DNA of 64,000 nucleotides from Mycolicibacillus trivialis (lineage in GTDB: Bacteria; Actinomycetota; Actinomycetes; Mycobacteriales; Mycobacteriaceae). Positions 8,638 to 17,031 of this stretch are shown piece by piece. Under the pieces are notes generated by a model. It saw only the letters and a program-made list of their open reading frames with translations. It searched no databases and had not been told where the DNA came from. Position 1 is the first letter of the stretch, and every line of letters starts with the position of its first letter. The translations under genes and the position numbers were made by a program. The stretch is taken from positions 124,001-188,000 of the forward strand of contig NZ_LQPZ01000012.1 of NCBI RefSeq assembly GCF_002102395.1. The letters run 5' to 3'.

Positions 8638-10176
8638 ATGACGCCGGTGGAGGTCCCGGTTGCGCCAACCGGCGACACCACCGCGGCCGGGCCCGACCTG
8701 CGATTGGTCCCCGCGGCGCTGACCTCCTGGCTGGTCACCGCGGCCGGCATCGAGTGGCCGGCCACCGCGGGACCCGCGGCGATCGCCGGGGCGCTGCTGG
8801 TGATCGGCGGGCTGGCGTGCCGGGTGCGGGTCCGGGCCCTCACCGCCGGGCTGGTGGCGCTCGGTGTGGTCACGGCCGGGTTCGCCGCGGCGATCGGGTT
8901 CCGGGACGCGGCGATCGATCGGCATCCGTTCACCGCACTGGTCGGTGCCGACCGGACCGTGACGGTCACCGCAACCGAGAGCGCGGTGCGGGTCGGCAGC
9001 ACCCGGCTGATGTTCCGGGCCACGCTGCTCCGAGTCGAGGACACACCGGTGACCGGCCGGGTGGTGGTCTTCATGTCGACCCGCACCTTCGGGACGGTGA
9101 TGGTCGGCCAGCCGGTCACCTTCCGTGCACACATCACCGAACCGACCCGACGCGACCTGACCGTCGCGGTGCTCAATGCGGTCGGGCCGCCCAGCCGGGG
9201 CCGCGCCGGGCCGCTGCACCGCGCCGCCCACGGCGTGCGCTGCCGGTTCAGCGCCGCGTCCCGCACGGCGCTACCCGGCGAGCAGGCCGCGCTGCTGCCC
9301 GCGCTGGTACTCGGCGACACCACCGCGCTGAGCGGCACCGCCGACCGGGAGTTCAAGGCGGCCGGGCTCACCCACCTGATGGCGGTCTCGGGGGCGAACG
9401 TGACCGTCGTCTGCGGCGCGGTGCTGCTGTCGGCGTGGCTGATCGGGCCGCGGGCCGCGGTCCTGCTGGCCGCGACGGCGCTGCTGGCCTTCGTCATCGT
9501 CGTGCAACCGACCGCCAGCGTGCTGCGCGCCGCGGTGATGGGCGCGATCGCGCTGGCCGGCGTGCTGTCCTCGCGGCGACGCCAGGCCATCCCGAGCCTG
9601 GCCGCCTCGGTGCTGGTGCTGATGGTGTTCGCGCCGCAGCTCGCGGTGGACGTGGGCTTCGCGCTGTCGGTGGTGGCCACCGCCGCCCTGGTGGTGGTGG
9701 CGCCGGTCTGGTCACGGCACCTGGTGGGCCGCCGCTGGCCCAAGCCGCTGGCCGACGCGGTGGCGATCGCCGCGGCGGCCCAGCTGGTCACCGCGCCGTT
9801 GATCGCCGGGATCTCCGGTCGGGTCAGTGTGGTCTCCGCGGCGGCGAACCTGGCGGTGGCGGCACTGATCGCACCGATCACGGTGCTCGGCAGTGCCGCC
9901 GCGGCGCTCAGCGGGCCCTGCCCGGTGGCCGCCGAGGTGTTGATCCGGTTCACCGGGCCTGCGGTGTGGTGGGTGCGGGCGGTGGCGCACTGGGCAGGCG
10001 GTTTGCCGGGCGCGACCGTGCCGGTCCCGGCCGGGGCCGGCGGCGTCGCGCTGGTCGCCGCGCTCACCGTCGCCGCGGTCGCGGGGTGGCGGTGGCGCTG
10101 GTGCTGGGTGATGCTCGCCGCCTGCGGATTGCTGCTGCTGTCCTGGACGCTGTCGGGCGTGCTGGGCGGGGGTTGA
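8638..10176 (+). CDS. comEC: ComEC/Rec2 family membrane protein
   Basis: A 512-residue multi-pass membrane protein with roughly ten hydrophobic segments. The competence-domain signature is visible: PALVLGDTTALS, then FKAAGLTHLMAVSGANVTVV, and VLRAAVMGAIALAG. It lacks the C-terminal metallo-beta-lactamase domain found in longer ComEC proteins, as does the similar-length Rv2414c. ComEC forms the channel through which single-stranded DNA enters the cytoplasm. It is the second gene of the comEA-comEC-holA group. Whether it moves DNA in this organism cannot be judged from sequence. Confidence 0.88.
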   Translation: MTPVEVPVAPTGDTTAAGPDLRLVPAALTSWLVTAAGIEWPATAGPAAIAGALLVIGGLACRVRVRALTAGLVALGVVTAGFAAAIGFRDAAIDRHPFTALVGADRTVTVTATESAVRVGSTRLMFRATLLRVEDTPVTGRVVVFMSTRTFGTVMVGQPVTFRAHITEPTRRDLTVAVLNAVGPPSRGRAGPLHRAAHGVRCRFSAASRTALPGEQAALLPALVLGDTTALSGTADREFKAAGLTHLMAVSGANVTVVCGAVLLSAWLIGPRAAVLLAATALLAFVIVVQPTASVLRAAVMGAIALAGVLSSRRRQAIPSLAASVLVLMVFAPQLAVDVGFALSVVATAALVVVAPVWSRHLVGRRWPKPLADAVAIAAAAQLVTAPLIAGISGRVSVVSAAANLAVAALIAPITVLGSAAAALSGPCPVAAEVLIRFTGPAVWWVRAVAHWAGGLPGATVPVPAGAGGVALVAALTVAAVAGWRWRWCWVMLAACGLLLLSWTLSGVLGGG

Positions 10177-10225
10177 GGTCGGCCTCGCGGCCGGATGTGA
10201 CGGCGGGCCGTGACACGATGCCTTC

Positions 10226-11194
10226 GTGGCCCACTCGGATTCACCGTTACACCTGGTCCTCGGCGATGAGGAACTGCTGGTCGAACGTGCGGTCGCCGAG
10301 GTACTGCGCTCGGTGCGCCGACGCGCCGGCGCCGACGCGATCCCGGTCAACCGGATGCGGGCGGGCGATGTCAGCGCCAGCGAACTCGCCGAGCTGCTCA
10401 GTCCGTCACTGTTCGCCGACGAGCGGGTCGTGGTGCTCGAGGCCGCCGGGGAGGCGGGCAAGGACTCCGCGGCGCTGGTGGCCTCTGCCGCCGCGGACAT
10501 CCCGGACGGCACCGTGCTGGTGGTGGTGCACTCCGGCGGTGGGCGGGCCAAGTCGCTCGCCGATCAACTGCGCAAGCTCGGGGCGCGGGTGCATCCGTGT
10601 GCGCGGATCACCAAGCCGGCCGAACGCGCCCAGTTCGTCCGCGACGAGTTCGCTGCCCAGCGGGTGAAGATCGACGACGAGACGGTGACCGCCCTGTTGG
10701 ACGCCGTGGGTTCGGACGTCCGCGAGCTGGCCGCGACCTGCTCGCAGCTCGTCGCCGACACCGGCGGGCAGGTCGACGTGGCCGCGGTGCACCGCTATCA
10801 CAGTGGCAAGGCGGAGGTGAAGGGCTACGAGATCGCCGACAAGGCGGTCGCCGGCGACCTCGCCGGGGCCGCGGAGTCGCTGCGCTGGGCGATGCTGCGC
10901 GGCGAGCCGCACGTGGTGCTGGCGGACGCACTGGCCGAGGCGGTGCACGCGATCGCCCGAGTGGGGCCGCTTTCCGGGGACCCCTACCGGCTGGCGGGGG
11001 AGTTGAAGATGCCGCCGTGGCGGGTGCAGAAGGCGCAGCGCCAGGCTCGCCGCTGGTCGCGCAGCTCGGTGGCGGAGGCGATCCGGGTGGTTGCGGCGCT
11101 CAACGCCGACGTGAAGGGCGCGGCAGCCGACCCCGACTACGCGTTGGAGGCCGCCGTGCGCACCGTCGCGGAACTGGCCGCCGACGGGCGGTGA
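10226..11194 (+). CDS. holA: DNA polymerase III subunit delta
   Basis: A 322-residue protein matching Rv2413c. HolA is the delta subunit of the clamp loader, which opens the beta clamp and loads it on DNA. The N terminus [15 protein letters not shown] is the degenerate, non-ATP-binding AAA+ start seen in delta. [17 protein letters not shown] and the C-terminal [18 protein letters not shown] are typical of the family. The GTG at 10226 has no Shine-Dalgarno sequence; CACGAT lies six bases upstream, a weak -10 candidate. It precedes rpsT, which is convergent, as in most actinobacteria. Confidence 0.9.
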   Translation: MAHSDSPLHLVLGDEELLVERAVAEVLRSVRRRAGADAIPVNRMRAGDVSASELAELLSPSLFADERVVVLEAAGEAGKDSAALVASAAADIPDGTVLVVVHSGGGRAKSLADQLRKLGARVHPCARITKPAERAQFVRDEFAAQRVKIDDETVTALLDAVGSDVRELAATCSQLVADTGGQVDVAAVHRYHSGKAEVKGYEIADKAVAGDLAGAAESLRWAMLRGEPHVVLADALAEAVHAIARVGPLSGDPYRLAGELKMPPWRVQKAQRQARRWSRSSVAEAIRVVAALNADVKGAAADPDYALEAAVRTVAELAADGR

Positions 11195-11198
11195 CCGA

Positions 11199-11459
11199 TC
11201 AGAGCTTGTTGAGGGCCCGGGCCAGCGCCGACTTCTTGTTGGCGGCCTGGTTCTTGTGGATGACGCCCTTGCTGGCAGCCTTGTCCAACTTGCGGCCGGT
11301 CTGGACCAGCAGGTCGGTGGCCTTGTCCTTGTCGCCGGCTGCGGCGGCCTCACGGAACGACCGGATCGCGGTGCGCAGCGAGGACTTCACCGACTGGTTG
11401 CGCAGCCGGCGGCGCTCGTTGGTGCGGTTGCGCTTCACCTGCGACTTGATGTTGGCCAC
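11199..11459 (-). CDS. rpsT: 30S ribosomal protein bS20
   Basis: An 86-residue, very basic helical protein that binds 16S rRNA early in 30S assembly. It starts with the family signature [20 protein letters not shown], and [19 protein letters not shown] near the end is also diagnostic. The start codon is GTG at 11459 with AAGGAA eight bases upstream. It is a single-gene unit convergent with holA, ending 4 bases from it. The 248 bases upstream, before the divergent CBS gene, hold no other gene that I can support. Confidence 0.96.
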   Translation of the reverse strand: MANIKSQVKRNRTNERRRLRNQSVKSSLRTAIRSFREAAAAGDKDKATDLLVQTGRKLDKAASKGVIHKNQAANKKSALARALNKL

Positions 11460-11707
11460 GCGTGCGGTTCCTTCGTAAAACGATCGGTTGATGTGGGGCT
11501 GCGGCGCGGGGCGCCGGGGCAGCGGTTGTTCAGGCTACCAGCCGCTGCGGCCATCTCCCAAAGCGGAGCGTACTGGCCTGCGGAAACGGCGACGACCGGG
11601 TCGCTGCGGTGGACCGGCGGCGAAGCCGCCGCGCAGCGGCCGGATCCGGGCTAGCCTGGTGTGAGGTTGGTCACTTCAGTCCTGAAGGAATCGGCTGGGA
11701 GGAAACG

Positions 11708-12136
11708 ATGCGTATCGCAGACGTGCTACGGAACAAAGGGTCGGCCGTGGCCACGGTGACACCGCAGACGACGGTCGCCGAATTGCTGGCCGGGCTGGCC
11801 GAACACAACATCGGCGCGATGGTGGTGGTGGACTCCGGCGGTGTCGTCGGCATCGCCTCGGAGCGCGACGTGGTCCGCAAACTGCACCGGTTCGGCGCGG
11901 AACTGCTGAACCGCCCGGTGTCCGACATCATGACCGCGCTGGTCGCCACCTGCGGCCCGGCGGACCAGGTCGACGATCTCAGCGAGCTGATGACCGAGAA
12001 ACGGGTCCGGCACATCCCGGTCCTCGAAGACGGACGGCTCACCGGCATCGTCAGCATCGGTGACGTGGTCAAGACCCGGATGGAAGAACTGCACGCCGAG
12101 CGCGAGCAGTTGCACGACTACATCACCCAGGGTTGA
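11708..12136 (+). CDS. CBS-domain pair protein
   Basis: A 142-residue protein made almost entirely of two CBS motifs, residues about 8-60 and 75-130 (GGVVGIASERDVVRKL and DGRLTGIVSIGDVVKTR are the paired CBS cores). It resembles Rv2406c. CBS pairs usually sense adenosine nucleotides and regulate a partner protein; no partner domain is fused here. The start at ATG 11708 is chosen for the GGGAGG eight bases upstream. A longer in-frame reading from 11609 has arginine-rich, non-conserved sequence. It converges with the PemK-fold gene, with a 25-base gap. Confidence 0.85.
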   Translation: MRIADVLRNKGSAVATVTPQTTVAELLAGLAEHNIGAMVVVDSGGVVGIASERDVVRKLHRFGAELLNRPVSDIMTALVATCGPADQVDDLSELMTEKRVRHIPVLEDGRLTGIVSIGDVVKTRMEELHAEREQLHDYITQG

Positions 12137-12161
12137 GGTCCACGCGCCGGGCCACCGGCCG

Positions 12162-12764
12162 TCACTGCCACGAATAGTCCGCCCGCAGCCGGGCGGCGAC
12201 CCGGTCGAACACCGCCCGGTCGAGAACGGCGCCCTCCCGACGGATGCCCTCCTCGGGGACGTCGAGCACCCGGTCGAGCCGCACCCAGCTGGCCCGCCCC
12301 TCGTAGTCCCAGGCCCCCGACCCGATCCCGATCCAATGCGCCGTGTCCTGGCCGTGGTCCCGGCTGGACAACATCAGCCCCAGCAGGGTGCCGCGATCGC
12401 GACCGACCACCAGCACCGGGCGGTCCTTGCCCTGGCTGGGATCGTCCTCGTAGACCACCCACGCCCAGACCACCTCGCCCGGGTCGGCGCGACCGTTGAG
12501 GTCCGGCGCGTAGACGAGCTTGCGGGCACGTTGCGCGGTGGGAACGCTGGCGCTCGAGACCGGCCGGCCGGTGGTGACCGCGGCGGGCGCCTCTGCCGTG
12601 GCCCCGGCGATCATCTCCACGCCGATCCGGAGGCCCTGCTGGAGTCCGCGCCGCAGGGTCGGGGAATGGCGCAGCGAGCGGAGAACCTTCGGAGCCTCGT
12701 TGAACACCACGTTCTCCGCGAATCGCTGCCAGGTCTGCCAGGGCGTCTTCCGCGGGGAAGCCAT
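12162..12764 (-). CDS. PemK/MazF-fold protein (Rv2405-like)
   Basis: A 200-residue protein whose C-terminal half carries the PemK/MazF fold: DPGEVVWAWVVYEDDPSQGKDRPVLVV, then LLGLMLSSRD and a VRLDRVLDVP strand. The N-terminal 80 residues are helical and basic, an extension that classic MazF toxins lack. No antitoxin gene is adjacent, and the gene is a conserved neighbour of lepA, so a housekeeping or RNA-related role is more likely than a toxin-antitoxin pair. The ATG at 12764 (MASPRKTPWQ) is preferred to one 10 codons upstream. It is divergent from lepA. Confidence 0.75.
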   Translation of the reverse strand: MASPRKTPWQTWQRFAENVVFNEAPKVLRSLRHSPTLRRGLQQGLRIGVEMIAGATAEAPAAVTTGRPVSSASVPTAQRARKLVYAPDLNGRADPGEVVWAWVVYEDDPSQGKDRPVLVVGRDRGTLLGLMLSSRDHGQDTAHWIGIGSGAWDYEGRASWVRLDRVLDVPEEGIRREGAVLDRAVFDRVAARLRADYSWQ

Positions 12765-12833
12765 AGCCGCCAGCGTAGGCCAATCCGCGGCCAATCCGGG
12801 CGGCGTGATTGTGCCGCCGCGGTGCCGCCCGGA

Positions 12834-12880
12834 TACGCTGGAGGCCGTCCGATCCCGTCCATCCCGCCGCCGACCAGGAG
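12834..12880 (+). promoter_or_regulatory. lepA promoter -10 and ribosome binding site
   Basis: TACGCT at 12834-12839 fits a -10 element. AGGAG at 12876-12880 is a strong Shine-Dalgarno sequence six bases before the ATC at 12887. No ATG, GTG or TTG stands at that spacing in the lepA frame. Confidence 0.45.
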
Positions 12881-12886
12881 ATTCCC

Positions 12887-14740
12887 ATCAGCAGTTTCGC
12901 CGACCAGACCTTCACCGCGCCGGCGCAGATTCGGAACTTCTGCATCATCGCCCACATCGACCACGGCAAGTCGACGCTGGCGGACCGGATGCTGCAATTG
13001 ACCGGCGTGGTCGATGACCGATCGATGCGCGCGCAGTACCTCGACCGCATGGAGATCGAGCGGGAGCGCGGCATCACGATCAAGGCGCAAAACGTGCGGC
13101 TGCCCTGGCGGATTGGTGACGAAGAGTACGTCCTGCACCTCATCGACACCCCCGGCCACGTCGACTTCAGCTACGAGGTGTCTCGTGCCCTGGAGGCGTG
13201 CGAGGGCGCCATCCTGCTCGTCGACGCCGCCCAGGGCATCGAGGCGCAGACGCTGGCCAACCTCTACCTGGCGCTGGACCGCGACCTGGCGATCATCCCG
13301 GTCCTCAACAAGATCGACCTGCCCGCCGCCGACCCGGAGCACTACGCCGCGGAGCTGGCGCACATCATCGACTGCGACCCGGCCGACGTGCTGCGGGTCT
13401 CGGGCAAAACCGGCGAGGGTGTGCCGGAACTGCTCGACGCGGTGGTCGCCGCGGTGCCCGCCCCCACCGGCGACCCCGACGCCCCGGCGCGGGCGATGAT
13501 CTTCGACTCGGTCTACGACATCTACCGCGGGGTGGTCACCTACGTTCGGGTCGTCGACGGCGCGATCACCCCGCGCGAGAAGATCTCGATGATGTCCACC
13601 GGCGCCACCCACGAACTGCTCGAGGTGGGCATCGTCTCCCCGGAGCCCAAACCCACCGACGGGCTCGGTGTCGGCGAGGTCGGCTATTTGATCACCGGGG
13701 TGAAAGACGTCCGGCAGTCGAAGGTCGGTGACACCGTCACCACCGCCCGCCACGGCGCCGCCGAGGCGCTCACCGGCTATCGCGAACCCAAACCCATGGT
13801 CTATTCCGGGCTGTACCCGGTCGACGGCTCCGACTACCCCAACCTGCGCGACGCGTTGGACAAGCTGCAACTCAACGACGCCGCCCTGACCTACGAGCCG
13901 GAGACGTCGGTGGCGCTGGGCTTCGGTTTCCGCTGCGGGTTCCTGGGGCTGCTGCACATGGAGATCACCCGGGAACGGCTGGAACGGGAATTCGACCTCG
14001 GGCTGATCTCCACCTCGCCCAACGTGGTCTACCGGGTGTTGCGCGACGGCAAGTCCGGCGACCTGGAGGAGATCCAGGTCACCAACCCCTCGGACTGGCC
14101 GGAGGGCAAGATCCGCACCGTGTTCGAGCCGATCGTGAAGACCACGATCCTGGCGCCCAGCGAGTTCGTCGGCACGATCATGGAGTTGTGTCAGTCCCGC
14201 AGAGGGGAACTCGGCGGTATGGACTACCTCTCCCCGGACCGTGTCGAACTGCGGTACACGCTTCCGTTGGGCGAGATCATCTTCGACTTCTTCGACTCGC
14301 TGAAGTCGCGCACGCGCGGCTACGCCAGCCTGGACTACGAGGAGGCCGGCGAACAGGAAGCCGATCTGGTCAAGGTCGACATCCTGCTGCAGGGCGAGGC
14401 GGTCGACGCGTTCAGCGCCATCGTGCACAAGGATTCCGCAGCCGCCTACGGCAACAAGATGACCACCAAACTCAAAGAGCTGATTCCGCGCCAACAGTTC
14501 GAGGTGCCGGTCCAGGCTGCGATCGGCTCGAAAATCATTGCCCGCGAGAACATCCGGGCGATCCGCAAGGACGTGTTGAGCAAATGCTACGGCGGTGACA
14601 TCTCCCGCAAGCGCAAACTTCTGGAGAAGCAGAAGGAAGGCAAGAAGCGGATGAAGACCATCGGTCGGGTCGACGTGCCGCAGGAAGCCTTCGTCGCGGC
14701 GCTGTCCACCGACGCCGGCGCGGAAAAAGGGAAAAGGTAA
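12887..14740 (+). CDS. lepA: Elongation factor 4 (LepA)
   Basis: Ribosome-associated translational GTPase that back-translocates or remodels stalled ribosomes. G1 ([14 protein letters not shown]), G2 (RERGITI), G3 (DTPGHVDF) and G4 (NKIDLP) are intact, followed by the EF-G-like domains and the LepA-specific basic C-terminal domain ([24 protein letters not shown]). Homology begins at [19 protein letters not shown]. The only canonical start in frame is TTG 12809, immediately after a stop and without a good ribosome site. An AGGAG six bases before ATC 12887 points to an ATC start, giving 617 residues; ATT 12881 is less likely because it abuts the AGGAG. Confidence 0.93.
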   Translation: MSSFADQTFTAPAQIRNFCIIAHIDHGKSTLADRMLQLTGVVDDRSMRAQYLDRMEIERERGITIKAQNVRLPWRIGDEEYVLHLIDTPGHVDFSYEVSRALEACEGAILLVDAAQGIEAQTLANLYLALDRDLAIIPVLNKIDLPAADPEHYAAELAHIIDCDPADVLRVSGKTGEGVPELLDAVVAAVPAPTGDPDAPARAMIFDSVYDIYRGVVTYVRVVDGAITPREKISMMSTGATHELLEVGIVSPEPKPTDGLGVGEVGYLITGVKDVRQSKVGDTVTTARHGAAEALTGYREPKPMVYSGLYPVDGSDYPNLRDALDKLQLNDAALTYEPETSVALGFGFRCGFLGLLHMEITRERLEREFDLGLISTSPNVVYRVLRDGKSGDLEEIQVTNPSDWPEGKIRTVFEPIVKTTILAPSEFVGTIMELCQSRRGELGGMDYLSPDRVELRYTLPLGEIIFDFFDSLKSRTRGYASLDYEEAGEQEADLVKVDILLQGEAVDAFSAIVHKDSAAAYGNKMTTKLKELIPRQQFEVPVQAAIGSKIIARENIRAIRKDVLSKCYGGDISRKRKLLEKQKEGKKRMKTIGRVDVPQEAFVAALSTDAGAEKGKR

Positions 14741-14870
14741 GGGCCGCGGTTGGACTCTACACGAATGAATGCGGCCGACGACTTCAACGTTTCGAGGGTA
14801 GTGACAGCCGAGTTCGTCGCGTTCGATATGTACGCTAGCTCAAGGGTTTCCAGGGTCTTCAAGGCATCTA

Positions 14871-15392
14871 TTAACAATATGAAGTGGTTACCAGTATCGC
14901 GTCAAGGGCAACTCCAACTAGATAGATGCAAAGAAAAGTGTTTGGTACCCACGTCTCTCGCGAAGTAAAGCTCCTATACTTCTTTGGATTCTTGCCATAG
15001 TCCAAAGCTTTCCACTCAGCCAAATAAACTGCTACGGGAAGTAGTTTTTCAATCCTGTTTATAACGACGAATTTGCCGGTGTTGAGTTGCCCGAACGATC
15101 TAATGAGACTCTTCCATGCTGATGCTATGACTACGCCGGTGACAGCCAGCACGAGGAGACCCCACTTTTGAAACTCGACCGCTATGCCGTGTCCGAGTAC
15201 GAGGCCTGTAGCTGTGAGTATTGCCCCATTTGCTGTGAGGAAGAACGTATTTACACCCTGGCGGCGCGTCACCAACGCCTCCGAGCTGCTGACCATCAAT
15301 TTATATAGATCGATCGCGCGTGAGATTTCGCCTTCAGAAGAAGGTATGCCGTTCGGGAAAAGCGTCGCATCGATCGGTTCTGGGTCAATCAT
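14871..15392 (-). CDS. RipA-like multi-pass membrane protein (possible effector)
   Basis: A 173-residue protein with membrane segments near residues 48-68, 77-93 and 152-170. The soluble part carries the pattern WKSLIRSFGQLNTGKFVVIN then EKLLPVAVYLAEWKAL (residues about 93-130), which matches what I know of the RipA family of octameric membrane proteins and is similar in layout to SLATT-type 2-TM proteins proposed as pore-forming effectors. The ATG overlaps the stop of the upstream 98-residue gene (ATGA). It is the last gene of the TIR operon and is adapted to a lower-G+C background. An effector role is inference from context. Confidence 0.65.
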   Translation of the reverse strand: MIDPEPIDATLFPNGIPSSEGEISRAIDLYKLMVSSSEALVTRRQGVNTFFLTANGAILTATGLVLGHGIAVEFQKWGLLVLAVTGVVIASAWKSLIRSFGQLNTGKFVVINRIEKLLPVAVYLAEWKALDYGKNPKKYRSFTSRETWVPNTFLCIYLVGVALDAILVTTSYC

Positions 15393-15685
15393 TTGAGTAC
15401 CTCAGCCGCGACTTTTCGTATAGCATCAACGTAGGGCGTATCGCAACGAGCGGTAGTGTCATCAAGTTCGTTGAATGGCACAAGGGACTCATGCGTTGGA
15501 TCGATCCTCAGCATCCATGCTACCCAAGCGTTGTGGATATCCGTTGGGTCGACCTGGTCGCCCTTCGCGAGCGCAAGTACAGCATAAATCCTGAATAGAT
15601 CGGTTGCATTGTCATCTGGCAGTTTCGTTGAAGGCACCTCCGTTCGTATTTGTTGTGCAAGTAAATCCAGATAGTTTACTGCCAT
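15389..15685 (-). CDS. 98-residue protein of unknown function in the TIR operon
   Basis: A small soluble, mainly helical protein with several aromatic and acidic positions (VNYLDLLAQQIRTEVP, LFRIYAVLALAKGDQVDP, IHNAWVAWMLRIDP). It has no catalytic motif that I recognise. It may belong to a small actinobacterial domain family found beside phage-related and defence genes, but I cannot confirm this. Its ATG lies within the end of the TIR-like gene (10-base overlap) with AGAGG upstream, and its stop overlaps the RipA-like start. Tight coupling on both sides suggests the three products work in one complex or pathway. Confidence 0.6.
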   Translation of the reverse strand: MAVNYLDLLAQQIRTEVPSTKLPDDNATDLFRIYAVLALAKGDQVDPTDIHNAWVAWMLRIDPTHESLVPFNELDDTTARCDTPYVDAIRKVAAEVLK

Positions 15686-16056
15686 GTCGACAACCTCTTC
15701 ACGATTTGATCAAAGTCCCATCGGACAACCTCGTCATGTCGCAGGCCGGAAGGTACGGTATAAGTATGAGTCGAGCGCGTTTGAATACCAAACATATAAT
15801 GTTTTTGCCGCGAAGTTTCTGCGATCTCCCAGAGAACTGCCTCCGATAAATAGGTTGTGGAGCCGATCAATACGATCGTCCCCTGTGTCAATGCGATACG
15901 TTCCCGGCATTGCGTCTTCCACGAGTTATCCCACGGATTTTGAACGGAATAATCTATGAATTCGATGTCGTTGCGCTTGTCCTTGGCATGTTGGGCGAGA
16001 AAATCTCGTGCCCATCTATCTTCCATCTGAAAACTAATGAATACGCGTGGCGCCAT
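15676..16056 (-). CDS. TIR-like (MTH538/DUF1863-type) protein, ThsB-like
   Basis: A 126-residue single-domain protein starting MAPRVFISFQMEDRWARDF. This is the first beta strand and helix of the MTH538-type TIR-like fold. The middle (IEFIDYSVQNPWDNSWKTQCRERI), TIVLIGSTTYLS and LWEIAETSRQKHYMFGI (W76-E77) match the conserved core of the group that includes Thoeris ThsB. ThsB proteins sense phage and make a cyclised ADP-ribose signal; whether this one does is inferred. It heads the three-gene operon with the 98-residue and RipA-like proteins. No signal peptide, membrane helix or second domain is present. Confidence 0.72.
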   Translation of the reverse strand: MAPRVFISFQMEDRWARDFLAQHAKDKRNDIEFIDYSVQNPWDNSWKTQCRERIALTQGTIVLIGSTTYLSEAVLWEIAETSRQKHYMFGIQTRSTHTYTVPSGLRHDEVVRWDFDQIVKRLSTWQ

Positions 16057-16246
16057 ATTTTTGTACTTTCGTCGTGGATCTTGAAAGGCTAGTTTCGCTG
16101 CTTACCAGTCCGCAGAGGGACTTTTGAACAGCGTGTACTGGACAATCCAAAACTTCTTCGGACGTGGGTGCGCACCTCAGTGACCTTCAGGAGCTAGTTG
16201 GCTCTTCGGGACCTCCGTTCCAAGATGGCCCATCTCCCGACGAGAT

Positions 16247-16280
16247 GCACTGCGGTAGTCACGTGTTGTGGCACTGCGGT
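16247..16280. repeat. Two copies of GCACTGCGGT, 24 bases apart
   Basis: GCACTGCGGT occurs at 16247-16256 and 16271-16280, just downstream of the second TIR-like gene in the gap between the two island transcription units. With only two copies it could be chance or a regulator site. I see no other feature in 16057-16288. Confidence 0.3.
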
Positions 16281-16288
16281 TAGCTGGT

Positions 16289-16765
16289 TCATTCGGTGGC
16301 ATCAGCTAGATACTTCCGTCCTAGATAGGAGACGATATGCTCGGCTGCGACACTGATGTTGTCGTATACGACTACATCACCAGTGAGTCCCAGCTGCAAC
16401 GTTTGGGGGATGGCGCTGTGGTACAGCGTAAGATATCTGCTGGCATCGGCCTGCGTTAGCTCCCATTCTTGCCAGCTAGGACGATTGCCTGAATCAACAA
16501 CACGCGGTTGGCCTCCGGTAGACAGCTCAATTGCCGCTACTTGTTCGGAATAGGTTTCGAAAAATGCAATTACTTGCGCGAGTTTCAACTTAGCAGATAA
16601 ATATACCCGCAAGTCATTATCGGAGACGTTCCACAAGCTGTCTCGTTGATCAAAAAAGCAAGTGAGCATATATTGGCGTTCTAATGCAAACGCCAATGCG
16701 CGTGCCTCGGCCACGTATTTTGCATGCTTATAGCTTATAAAGACTTCCGCGGAAGACCCTGTCAT
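16289..16765 (-). CDS. Second TIR-like domain protein
   Basis: A 158-residue protein with the TIR start EVFISYKHAKYVAEARALAFAL, an acidic FFDQRD loop, KLAQVIAFFETYSEQVA and SWQEWELTQA (W101-E102) as candidate active-site region. It is a different branch from the TIR-like protein at 15676-16056. Its N-terminal half resembles toll/interleukin-type STIR proteins more than MTH538. The ATG at 16765 is fixed by a GGGAGGAC ribosome site six to seven bases upstream. A longer in-frame extension upstream is not homologous. It lies 232 bases upstream of the three-gene operon and may be transcribed separately. Confidence 0.65.
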   Translation of the reverse strand: MTGSSAEVFISYKHAKYVAEARALAFALERQYMLTCFFDQRDSLWNVSDNDLRVYLSAKLKLAQVIAFFETYSEQVAAIELSTGGQPRVVDSGNRPSWQEWELTQADASRYLTLYHSAIPQTLQLGLTGDVVVYDNISVAAEHIVSYLGRKYLADATE

Positions 16766-17031
16766 ACTAATGTCCTCCCGCGAGGTGGTCGTGCACCTGG
16801 CGGCAGGATACTCCATGCGAGGTCTGTTGGGTATCCCGACGGTGCTGAATCTAATTCGGCGTGCCATAGGTCCAGATAGTGTGCGAGCTTGAGGGGCGGG
16901 CGTCAGGGTTGATCGCTCCGGGTGGGCTGCAAGTTTTGTTTTACAAAAGGGTCCGTGGTGAGCGGAAGATAGAGCACCGTTGCCGTTGCACGCGCGGATG
17001 GACACGATCACCGACTTGAGCTGACCGGCCC

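Larger units (their letters stand above)
14741..17031. other. Low-G+C accessory island (putative TIR/membrane-effector defence module)
   Basis: Between lepA and the trehalase gene the base composition drops sharply. A sampled line near 14941 is about 45% G+C against roughly 70% outside, and codon use becomes A/T-ending. In M. tuberculosis this place holds a lipoprotein gene (lppR) instead. The island carries four minus-strand genes: two TIR-like proteins, a 98-residue unknown and a RipA-like membrane protein. No integrase, transposase, tRNA or flanking direct repeat was found, so the route of acquisition is unknown. The limits are those of the neighbouring core genes. Confidence 0.6.

Noticed and set aside
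7674-10244. An 856-codon open frame antisense to comEA-comEC, and a 909-codon frame overlapping the same genes on the plus strand.
   Set aside because: Arg/Ser/Thr/Pro-rich, low-complexity translations typical of shadows in 70% G+C DNA. comEA and comEC explain the region with clear domains.
12611-14494. A 627-codon antisense frame over lepA.
   Set aside because: Repetitive Val/Gly/Asp/Arg composition that mirrors lepA codons; no domain, no start signals.
16247-16280. Two GCACTGCGGT copies considered as a CRISPR-like or iteron array.
   Set aside because: Only two 10-base copies, no regular spacers or further copies.
14741-17031. Island considered as an integrated prophage or integrative element.
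   Set aside because: No integrase, tRNA target, attachment repeats or structural phage genes could be seen.
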